Shown here in pieces: positions 26,970 through 34,528 of a stretch of 64,000 nucleotides of DNA. A program made the translations under genes and the position numbers. The stretch's first letter is position 1; each line of letters starts with the position of its first letter. The stretch spans positions 186,001 through 250,000 of the forward strand of contig CAWESL010000007.1 in the NCBI GenBank assembly GCA_963811705.1. The letters run 5' to 3'. This DNA is from DATJPR01 sp963811705 (GTDB lineage Bacteria; Bacteroidota; Ignavibacteria; UBA10030; UBA6906). The notes beneath the pieces were generated by a model, which saw nothing but the letters and a program-made list of their open reading frames with translations, made no database searches and was not told the origin of the DNA.

Positions 26970-27091
26970 GCCGGGCGAGCCGGCGAGATCGTGAAATCGC
27001 AAACGGAGGCCTGGCGACATTTCGGAAGGAACAGCAGGCATATTCCCCCGATGGCTTGAAGCGTCCGGACGGCAGTCGGACACCGCGCTCC

Positions 27092-28870
27092 TCACCGCGC
27101 GCTGATTTCGTCCAGAAGGACCCAGGCCGCCTTCCCTGCAGCTTCATGCCAGGGTGGACATACGCTTCGATTGAGCGCACGCACCCGCAGGAATCGTGCA
27201 GTCACCTCCGCGAAGGCGAGAGTGAAATCGTGGGTGCGAATCTCTGCGTCCGGTCGGGTTTCTCCATTGTCGTACCGCGCCACGTCGCGAAAGTTCTTCC
27301 CGTCATCGGAGACTGCAATTTCAATAGCCGTGGGATAGAAGATTCGTGAGACCTGGTCCTGAAGGCAACCGACCGTGACGCTCCTGAGTTCGCGTTGATT
27401 GCGCAGATCGATCGTTGCCTCGGAGTTCACACCGAGGAACCCGACCCAATTCCCGTCCATTCTGTCAGTTGTCCCTCGTATTCCGTCAACAAGCGACGCG
27501 ACACCGTGACCTCCGAACGGCCGGGTCGGTCCGCCGGCCAGGGTAACGTCGACGTCGCCAAGGGCACCTCGTTCCACGACCGGAATGACGCCAATACTCT
27601 CGACAGTGGTGTCGACATCGAGTCGGATGATCGTATCGCCCTGGTCATGATTTCGCGCCCGCCTGGTGATAACGAGCGACGTTGAATCCGCGGCGACGTT
27701 TACATCCTTGCCGGCAGTAAGCACAGAACTCTTCTTGATTCCGGTCGGTAATGCCGGAAGCTCCAGCCGGTCTCCGTCCCACCTCAGAATATGGAGGTAG
27801 ATGGAGTGTCCTTTCCACGTCGACCCACCCCATCGACCGTTACGGTATGGACCGCCGCGTGTTCCGTAGATGCTTTCGCCGTAGGTATTCAACCACGAGC
27901 CGATCTGCTTCAAGACTTCGACCTGTCGCGGTTCAATGCGCCCGTCCGGCATCGGGCCGACGTTGAGGAGAAGATTGCCATCTCCCGTCACACATTGGAC
28001 GAGAATCCGAATGCATTCTTCTGCGGTTTTTATGGTGTCCTGCGGTTTCCACGCCCACTGGGTCCCGAGCGTCATGCACGTCTCCCACGGTCGTTCGATG
28101 TTAAACGCCCCGACCCGTTGCTCGGGTGTCGCATAATCCGCATCCTTGTCCGGATTGTCCGGACCGAACGGTGTGCCCCTCCCGATCCCGAGCCGGTCGT
28201 TCATGATGATCATTGGCTGCAAGGAACGGACCAACCCGTACGTTTCACGTTGGTGCCACGGGCATGGTCCCCCCTCGGAGTCGAACCAGAGGAGATCAAT
28301 CCTCCCGTATCGCCCGAGAAGCTCACGAAGATGCCCCTGCATTTTGCTGACGTAGATATCATTTCTCTCCGTACGGCAGTCCGGATCGCGCCAATCCATC
28401 GGAGAATAATACCAGCCGATCTTCATCCCGGCCGAATGCGCGGCCCGCGCGAGCTCGCCACACACGTCGCGGCCAAAAGGCGTTGAACCCATGGAGTAGG
28501 GATCAATTTTCGATTTCCACAGACAGAACCCGTCGCAATGCTTTGCCGTAAGGACCATGTACCGCATTCCCGCAGATCGCGCGACGGCGACCCACTCGTC
28601 GGCGTTAAAGTGTATCGGATTGAACTGCTTATAAAGATTGTCGTAGACCTCCACCGGGATGTCGCCTGTGCCGCCGATACCACGGCGTTCACCACCGCGC
28701 GACCAGCTGATTTCCGTCCCTTTCAAGCTCACCGGCCCCCAATGGATGAACATGCCGAACCGACCTTCGCGCCACCAGCGCATCCGGTCAGCCTTTTGCC
28801 GGGCCGTTTCGTCTCTCCCGAGTGCGATGGAACCGACAAGCAGCAATACCGAAAGAACAAACCACTTCAT
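27092..28870 (-). CDS. Alpha-L-fucosidase (GH29) with F5/8 type C domain
   Basis: A 592-residue exported glycosidase. There is a signal peptide of about 18 residues, then a GH29 barrel (about 20-345) with RFGMFIHWGP, LTAKHCDGFCLW and the nucleophile Asp in IDLLWFDSEGG. A C-terminal discoidin-like domain spans about 450-592 (GNWVGFLGVNSEATIDL, FLRVRALNRSVCPPW), likely binding glycans. It releases alpha-linked fucose or related sugars in the periplasm or outside. The convergent GPH symporter and Gfo/Idh oxidoreductase next to it suggest uptake and processing of the released sugar. Confidence 0.88.
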   Translation of the reverse strand: MKWFVLSVLLLVGSIALGRDETARQKADRMRWWREGRFGMFIHWGPVSLKGTEISWSRGGERRGIGGTGDIPVEVYDNLYKQFNPIHFNADEWVAVARSAGMRYMVLTAKHCDGFCLWKSKIDPYSMGSTPFGRDVCGELARAAHSAGMKIGWYYSPMDWRDPDCRTERNDIYVSKMQGHLRELLGRYGRIDLLWFDSEGGPCPWHQRETYGLVRSLQPMIIMNDRLGIGRGTPFGPDNPDKDADYATPEQRVGAFNIERPWETCMTLGTQWAWKPQDTIKTAEECIRILVQCVTGDGNLLLNVGPMPDGRIEPRQVEVLKQIGSWLNTYGESIYGTRGGPYRNGRWGGSTWKGHSIYLHILRWDGDRLELPALPTGIKKSSVLTAGKDVNVAADSTSLVITRRARNHDQGDTIIRLDVDTTVESIGVIPVVERGALGDVDVTLAGGPTRPFGGHGVASLVDGIRGTTDRMDGNWVGFLGVNSEATIDLRNQRELRSVTVGCLQDQVSRIFYPTAIEIAVSDDGKNFRDVARYDNGETRPDAEIRTHDFTLAFAEVTARFLRVRALNRSVCPPWHEAAGKAAWVLLDEISAR

Positions 28871-29041
28871 AGGAACACCTGAGGTGTATAGGGAGGAAGA
28901 GCGGAAGCAAGCTACGATTCCCCGCAGAAAAGAGCAATCGAGAGTGGTACGGGCAACGGGAAAACGATCCGCAAGAACGGCTCAGCTTTGGAGGAGGCAG
29001 TGCGTGTGCGAGGGGCGGCCAGCGAGAGAGACCGCAGCAAA

Positions 29042-29395
29042 TCAGGAGTGCATACTTTCGGTTAGCGCATGGCAAGCGCTCTTCAGGTCAGCGAAAACCT
29101 TCACCACCTCGTTGACTCTGGTCTTTTCCAGAATAAGATTCACGACCGGGACCGTGCTCAGGAAAACCACCTCCCCGCCTCGTTTCCGGAGCGCTTTCGC
29201 GCTCCGGATCAGAACACCGATCCCCACGGAAGCAAGGAAATCCACACCCGTGAGATCAATGACGACAAACGCCTTTTCTGCCGCCGTTTCGACCGCCAGG
29301 CGAAGGTCGATCGTCTCGGTTCCGGCGATGTCCATCCGCCCGAGGATGCTGATCTTCTTTATGCCGTCCTGAATCTGCTCAACCGAAATTTCCAT
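29042..29395 (-). CDS. STAS-domain protein, anti-sigma-factor antagonist type
   Basis: A 117-residue soluble protein from ATG 29395. The STAS fold is shown by DLTGVDFLASVGIGVLI, whose serine is the usual phosphorylation site in SpoIIAA-like antagonists. The usual partners (anti-sigma kinase, PP2C phosphatase) are not in the neighbourhood. An upstream in-frame start would add 16 residues that do not fit the family. Confidence 0.82.
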   Translation of the reverse strand: MEISVEQIQDGIKKISILGRMDIAGTETIDLRLAVETAAEKAFVVIDLTGVDFLASVGIGVLIRSAKALRKRGGEVVFLSTVPVVNLILEKTRVNEVVKVFADLKSACHALTESMHS

Positions 29396-29521
29396 CGGGC
29401 ATCGCTCCGCGGGAGGAAAAAGGGAAATGTACGTCCTGAACATTACGCCATGATTTCGAAATTGTTATGGGAATGTTACCTCCCACGAGGATCGCCGCGC
29501 TCATACCCCGCTGAAAGGGAG

Positions 29522-29645
29522 AGGGGGGGCCGGAGGAATTAAGAATTAAGAACGAAGAATTCAGAATTCTTAGTTCAATCAGCTTTAGAAGGCTCGGGGA
29601 CTTTGAGACTCTGTGAGACTCCGAGACTATGAGACAATTGGAGAA
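29522..29645 (+). repeat. Dispersed intergenic repeat, copy downstream of the T9SS esterase
   Basis: It contains GGCCGGAGGAATTAAGAATT, a palindromic GAATTCAGAATTC, then GGCTCGGGGACTTTGAGACT with further GAGAC-type iterations. A related block lies at about 58690-58815 on the other strand, in the same orientation relative to the T9SS gene it follows. Confidence 0.75.
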
Positions 29646-29658
29646 AAGCGCAATTCCG

Positions 29659-30855
29659 TCAACGAACTAAGAGCATGGTGCGAACCGCGGAATATGTCCC
29701 TGCCGTCAAGCGATAGAAGTATACTCCGCTCGCCAGTCTGCTTCCATCGAACGTAAACGAGTATCTCCCTGCTGGATATCGACCGTTCGCCAAGACAGCA
29801 ACCTCTCTGCCCAAGACATCGTACACCGCGAGCCGCACAAAACTGTCCGCTGTCCACTGTCCGCTGATCACTGTTTCTGGATTGAACGGATTCGGAAAGT
29901 TCTGGTCCAACGTGATCGACGTCGGACGAACCGGCGGTGCCTCCTGGACCGATTCGGTGCTCGCCCGGAGGATTGTGAAAAGCCATGCACTGAAATCGGC
30001 GATGGCACTATCCTGCTTAGTCGTGTCGCCGTCCAATTCGTGGCCTGCCCCGTAGAAAAGTCTTAGACCCGAGGGGATCCCCTTTTGCTGAGCGGTCATG
30101 AAGATGTACTTACTTGAATACTGGAACGGTCCATACGCGGGCACATGAGTATAGAAAACAAGCGAATCAGACGTTCCGTGAACACAGTACACCGGCACGT
30201 CACCCATTCGAATCCATGCCGTATCTCCTATCGCACCCCAATTGCTGATTACACCCTGGACAGCGGAAGAATAGCCGGGATTCCCGCTCGACCCCTCGAA
30301 TGAACCGTCCACCCGGGACCAATCGACATAGCCGGGGACCTCCGAGGAATCGAGGTACGCAAGATGAAGCGCTGTCACCGCCCCCGCAGAACTTCCCGCG
30401 GAGAAGATCTGCGAAGGGTCTAAACCGTAGGTAGCCGCGTTTCTTCTAAAGAATCGGACTGCGGCTTTCGCATCATGCAACGCCAGCAACATAGCCTCGA
30501 ACAACGCCGTGTCGTTCGTTGGCGTCGGGGACAATCGATAGTCAATCGACGCGGCGACATATCCACGGCGCGCAAGTGAAGTGCAGACCATGACTGCAAA
30601 TGGTGTTGCTTTCGTTCCCATGCGAAATCCGCCCCCGTGGATGAAGACCACAAGCGGGCGCGACCTGGCAGTGTCGCCGGCTCCGGTATAGACGTCGAGG
30701 TCAAGCTGCTGGCTCACGGCCTGTCCGTACTTGACGTTTGAGAGAATGTGCGCTGAGGGAAAGACCTCGTCCTGGTATCGCATCTGCGCTAGAGCAGGAG
30801 CCACCGCACCATAGAGAATGGCCGCACTGAAGGCGATTCTGAGGGGGACGACCAC
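29659..30855 (-). CDS. Secreted alpha/beta hydrolase (esterase/lipase type) with T9SS sorting domain
   Basis: A 398-residue exported protein. There is a signal peptide to about residue 23, then an alpha/beta-hydrolase domain with oxyanion motif HGGGF (73-77) and nucleophile S156 in GSSAG. A likely charge-relay histidine sits in YGAGHELDGD. From about residue 312 there is a type IX secretion C-terminal domain: LDQNFPNPFNPETVI, VYDVLGREVAVL, LASGVYFYRLTAG. The protein would be secreted across the outer membrane and attached to the surface or released. The substrate is probably a carboxylic ester. Confidence 0.88.
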   Translation of the reverse strand: MVVPLRIAFSAAILYGAVAPALAQMRYQDEVFPSAHILSNVKYGQAVSQQLDLDVYTGAGDTARSRPLVVFIHGGGFRMGTKATPFAVMVCTSLARRGYVAASIDYRLSPTPTNDTALFEAMLLALHDAKAAVRFFRRNAATYGLDPSQIFSAGSSAGAVTALHLAYLDSSEVPGYVDWSRVDGSFEGSSGNPGYSSAVQGVISNWGAIGDTAWIRMGDVPVYCVHGTSDSLVFYTHVPAYGPFQYSSKYIFMTAQQKGIPSGLRLFYGAGHELDGDTTKQDSAIADFSAWLFTILRASTESVQEAPPVRPTSITLDQNFPNPFNPETVISGQWTADSFVRLAVYDVLGREVAVLANGRYPAGRYSFTFDGSRLASGVYFYRLTAGTYSAVRTMLLVR

Positions 30856-31035
30856 GTTAACCCCGCTAACATACTTGGCGTTCTAAGGGATTGCGCAATC
30901 ACCGGATTAAACCCTGGATGCCTTCCGCAGGTTCCGCGGGAAGTGGCAAATCTGACTTGGAATACAGTGCATCGTCCGAATACGGCAAAGCTTTTTTGAC
31001 CGCTGCACCATAAACTTCATATCTGGAGGATCACC

Positions 31036-32169
31036 CTAATGACTTCCCTCTCTGCTTTGAAGCGGGAGTCTCACCGTCCGCCCTGTCTCCGCGGATCGTC
31101 TGGCGGCGTCAAGGATCTCGCTGACAATCATATTGTTCTCCAGTGAGGAGAGTCCGGACGGTTCGAGTTGCCGCCGTACAACGGCGGTCAAATAATGGAG
31201 GGGATCGTCTTCAGGAGGATCAATCGCTTTCGAGGTCAGTACTGCCTCCGGCTTCTCGCCAACACGCAACCGGATGATCTCCTTCCCCATCGTGTAGGCC
31301 GAACCGGTCACCCCATAAACCTCGAGGTCCTTCCTGTCGAATGGCCAGTTCCAGGAGGCTTCGATGATTCCCTGGGCATGAGGATACGTGAGAATGATTG
31401 TCGCCTCATCGTCAACCCGCGGATAGACATCGGGCTTCAATTGTTGTGCGACCGCTGTGACCGCCAACGGCCGTTGGTTGTTCATCAACCACGTAAAGAG
31501 GTTGGCCCCGTAACACCCGAAATCCATCAATGCACCCCCGCCGTTCAGACGGGGATCGGTGAGCCACTTGAGGAATTCCGGTCCGACCCCGATTTCTTTC
31601 GGTCCCCGGTGCCCGTCGTGTGCGACCAGCTTTCGGATCTCCCCGAAACCATTTTTTCGAATGATTGCAGGAAGTTCATGATCGTTCCTGTACCAAGTCG
31701 TCTCATAGTTTACCAGGACCTGGATCTTCCCGGTCCGCGCTGCACGTTGGATCGTCTGCGCGTCGGCATAGCTCACCGCGAGCGGCTTTTCCATCATCAC
31801 GTCGATTCTATGTCTGCTGCAGGTTTCCACAATCGACCGATGGTCGAAGGTAGTGCTGTAGGCAGCAACCGCTTCAGGGCGGCATGCGTCAAGCATGCTC
31901 TCCAGCGTCGAATAAAACAGCCGGTCGGGCAAATGAAAGCGGCGCTGATATTCCTTCGCGAGCTGCGAATCAGCTTCGGCAATCCCGACGATCTCGATGT
32001 CCTTTCGTTGCTCAACCGCACCGAGCATCCCGGCGACATGCCCGTGCACGAGACCGGCGATGCCGAGACGGAGCGGCGGCGTGCTTGATGGCACTGACTG
32101 CGCAGAGAGCATATTCGACCCGATCCCCATGAACAACATGATGGCAACAACATGGCGTGCGGTTCTCAT
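31036..32169 (-). CDS. Exported Gfo/Idh/MocA-family oxidoreductase
   Basis: A 377-residue protein starting at ATG 32169, followed by a signal peptide (VVAIMLFMGIGSNMLSAQ). The fold is shown by RLGIAGLVHGHVAGM at the start of the mature part, MMEKPLAVSYADA with the EKP lysine, and GGGALMDFGCYGANL. An exported member of this NAD-dependent family is common in Bacteroidota; some act on glycosides with tightly bound cofactor. No sugar-specific context is visible here. An upstream in-frame start (32241) is not used because it would bury the signal peptide. Confidence 0.82.
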   Translation of the reverse strand: MRTARHVVAIMLFMGIGSNMLSAQSVPSSTPPLRLGIAGLVHGHVAGMLGAVEQRKDIEIVGIAEADSQLAKEYQRRFHLPDRLFYSTLESMLDACRPEAVAAYSTTFDHRSIVETCSRHRIDVMMEKPLAVSYADAQTIQRAARTGKIQVLVNYETTWYRNDHELPAIIRKNGFGEIRKLVAHDGHRGPKEIGVGPEFLKWLTDPRLNGGGALMDFGCYGANLFTWLMNNQRPLAVTAVAQQLKPDVYPRVDDEATIILTYPHAQGIIEASWNWPFDRKDLEVYGVTGSAYTMGKEIIRLRVGEKPEAVLTSKAIDPPEDDPLHYLTAVVRRQLEPSGLSSLENNMIVSEILDAARRSAETGRTVRLPLQSREGSH

Positions 32170-32340
32170 TTTGTCCACAATGGTAGTCTTATGGTGGCAA
32201 AAGTGCCCTTCGAAGATACGCTGCGACGAATGCAGAATCAACGTGAATCGAGGATTGCCTTTAAACCCGACGGCCGAAACAAGAGTCTGAGTTAATGGAC
32301 CGACGACCGACTAAATGTCCTACCTCAGGGATGGAATGTG

Positions 32341-32880
32341 ATGATTCAATTGGCCCCGTTTCAGCTCCAGGACTTTGAGACGCTTATTTCCTGGATTGAC
32401 ACGCCCGAGGGATTGGTTCGCTGGGCGGGACCCCGCCGTTTTGTACACCCCATCGACGTCAAACAGTTGACCGTTCAGTTCTATGAAACACTCGGCCCTG
32501 AACCCCGGAGCAGGATGTACAAAGCCCTTGCCGATGACGGGCGTGTGGTCGGGCACATCGAATTCGGCGGGATCGATTTAAGAGACGGGATCGCGACCAT
32601 CTGCTGCGTCATCGTCGCTCCCGAAGAGCGCGGCAAGCATCTTTGTCTCCCGATGGTGCGGAGCGCCCTGCGCGTCGGTTTCGAAGAGCTCAATTTCCGT
32701 CGTATCGAATTAAACGTCTACGACATCAATGATCGCGCAATCGCATGCTATGAGCGGGCGGGCTTTGTCCGAGAAGGGGTTCAACGCGAATCCGTGCAGG
32801 TTGGCGGAAGGGTCTGGAATACGATTGTGATGGCGATTCTCCAGAAGGATTGGCACCCGGGACCCGCCGATGTCCTCTAA
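32341..32880 (+). CDS. GNAT-family N-acetyltransferase (RimJ/RimL-like)
   Basis: A 179-residue cytoplasmic acetyltransferase. The acetyl-CoA site is in VIVAPEERGKHLCLPMV, and the C-terminal NVYDINDRAIACYERAGFVREG is a GNAT signature. The substrate is unknown; it could be a protein N-terminus or a small amine. A GTG immediately before the ATG is also possible. It stands alone. Confidence 0.85.
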   Translation: MIQLAPFQLQDFETLISWIDTPEGLVRWAGPRRFVHPIDVKQLTVQFYETLGPEPRSRMYKALADDGRVVGHIEFGGIDLRDGIATICCVIVAPEERGKHLCLPMVRSALRVGFEELNFRRIELNVYDINDRAIACYERAGFVREGVQRESVQVGGRVWNTIVMAILQKDWHPGPADVL

Positions 32881-32905
32881 CAGCGATGAGTAATCGTATG
32901 CGCGC

Positions 32906-33668
32906 TTACTCGTAGCGCAAGCTTGTGATCGGGTTAGCTGTCGCCGCCCTGAGCGACTGAAAGCTGACGGTAACAACGACAATCACAACATCGACAAGAG
33001 CGGCAAGACTATAATCAAGCACCCCTATTCCGACACGATACGCGAATTGCTTCAACCATTGGTTGATCAGGTAGGTCGCCAGTGGGAAACGAGGTGTTGG
33101 CCCCTTCAGACTCGGTCGACCAGTCTGGTCGACCTACTAAAGTTCGTCGCTTCTGTCGGTCGGCGATATAACTTCCTGATACAAGCCCGATGAACAGAGC
33201 CACCAAGAAAAAGGCCCCGACAAAGCCCACGTTGTGGAAGTATGAATCTGCAATGGTCGTACCCAAAAGCGCGGAGAGATCGCGAAGGAAGAGTTCGACC
33301 AGAATTACCGCGATCGGTAATGAAATCACTGTCACCACTATTGCCTCCACAAGCGTTTGCGCCAGGAGATCGAAACGGCGGGCTCCAAACACTTTCCGTA
33401 CTCCCACTTCTCTTATCCGCAAACTCGCTCTCCCCAGACTTACGAGAAGGTAATTGACGCACGAAATGAACAGTATCAAAACCGCTACCGCTGTATAAAT
33501 GTAGACATTCGCGATATTCCCCTGTCGAAAGGTATTGTTAATCATGAAGGAGGAATGGAAATAAACATCCCTCAAAGGAAAGAGATGAAACGATTCCGTT
33601 CGTGCCGGATCGAGGTGACGCTTTGAAAACTCGATGATATTGGTTTCCAGTTCTTTGACGTTCGCTGA
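32906..33668 (-). pseudogene. Remnant of a MacB/FtsX-type ABC transporter permease
   Basis: From 33668 the frame reads NIIEFSKRHLDPARTESF, then membrane segments typical of the first FtsX domain (TAVAVLILFISCVNYLLVSL, REVGVRKVFGARR, FLVALFIGLVSGSY). It then runs into a palindromic repeat at about 33164. After the repeat, a different frame continues with FPLATYLINQWLKQFAYR and SFQSLRAATANPITSLRYE to a stop at 32906, the normal C-terminus of the same family. The second half of the about 800-residue permease and its N-terminus are missing. The fragment is flanked on both sides by copies of the repeat. Confidence 0.8.
33084..33164 (+). repeat. Palindromic repeat, copy 1
   Basis: An element of about 70-80 bp whose core GGTCGACCAG-T-CTGGTCGACC (33114-33134) is a perfect palindrome. 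It is flanked by GGTGTTGGCC upstream and TCGTCGCTTCTGTCGGTCGG downstream. It interrupts the permease remnant. Confidence 0.85.
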
Positions 33669-33670
33669 TC

Positions 33671-33725
33671 AGACGGTCGACCAGTGTGGTGGACCTACAA
33701 AAGTCGTGTTCCTGGCGGATGGCCC
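33671..33725 (+). repeat. Palindromic repeat, degenerate copy 2
   Basis: A diverged partial copy with core GGTCGACCAGTGTGGTGGAC at 33675-33694, directly at the other edge of the permease remnant. Only the core and a few flanking bases align. Confidence 0.6.
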
Positions 33726-33751
33726 AGGCTACCCTCAACAGAGGCGATTGA

Positions 33752-33830
33752 GAGAAACAAGGTGTTGGCCCTTTCAGACTCGGTCGACCAGTCTGGTCGA
33801 CCTACTAAATCGTCGCTTCTGTCGGTCGGC
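33752..33830 (+). repeat. Palindromic repeat, copy 3
   Basis: Nearly identical to copy 1 over about 70 bp, with the perfect palindrome at 33782-33802. It lies between copy 2 and the 3' end of the methyltransferase gene. All three copies share orientation. Confidence 0.85.
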
Positions 33831-33892
33831 CCGCCTGCCGCCACACAGATGGCGATCGAGAACAAGCAGCGGGCAAGCTTGCCAGAGCCGAT

Positions 33893-34330
33893 TTAGAGAA
33901 GGTACGGGATGATCCGTTTTGTTTGACGCGCATACTCAGCGTAGTGCGGATACATGTCGAGCAGGAGCTTCTCCTCAGGAAACATTCTCAGTACGGCGCC
34001 GGCGATCACCAGCATACCCAGGAGAACGTTGACAGTTCCGGGGTGCGAAAAGATCCCTGCCCAGGCAAAATAGAGCACGGCGGCATAGATAGGATGGCGA
34101 ATATATCGGTAAGGGCCCGACCTCACAATGCCGCCTTCCGTGGGATTCGCAGCGGCATGGAAACTCCTCCACTTGAACGTTGCCCGGGCCCAGAGCATCA
34201 AGAGCACTGCGAGAGTCTGAACCACGATCGGGAGGGGGCTCGAGCCAAACAGTGATTCGCGGAAAATCAAGGCGACCATCGCGGCGACCATCAGGAGAAG
34301 TCCGGCCACTGATATTGTCTTGAAGGACAC
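33893..34330 (-). CDS. Isoprenylcysteine carboxyl methyltransferase-family membrane protein
   Basis: A 145-residue integral membrane protein with about four hydrophobic segments. The signature RSGPYRYIRHPIYAAVLYF and the C-terminal LDMYPHYAEYARQTKRIIP place it in the ICMT/PEMT-like methyltransferase family. In bacteria the substrate is usually unknown (lipid or small molecule). It stands alone next to the repeat-rich remnant. Confidence 0.85.
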   Translation of the reverse strand: MSFKTISVAGLLLMVAAMVALIFRESLFGSSPLPIVVQTLAVLLMLWARATFKWRSFHAAANPTEGGIVRSGPYRYIRHPIYAAVLYFAWAGIFSHPGTVNVLLGMLVIAGAVLRMFPEEKLLLDMYPHYAEYARQTKRIIPYLL

Positions 34331-34528
34331 GAGGAGACCTCCAGATCCTTTTCCGAACCAGGGGGACTACAAAGCGGCAAATGCCTCAGGCGTAGAACGC
34401 TCTTTCGTGAACGGAGCCCGGACGATTTACAGGATCAACAGCGATCCCCCGCCCACCTCTGGTTTCTTCTACGACCAGACATCTGGGCCGACCAGGAAAC
34501 GTGTGGGAAGTATCGTGTTGGATCGCCT

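Noticed and set aside
26960..26976. GCCCGGC-TGA-GCCGGGC hairpin over the symporter stop codon as a terminator
   Set aside because: The stem is only 7 bp with a 3-nt loop and no T tract follows on either strand, so I do not list it as a terminator.
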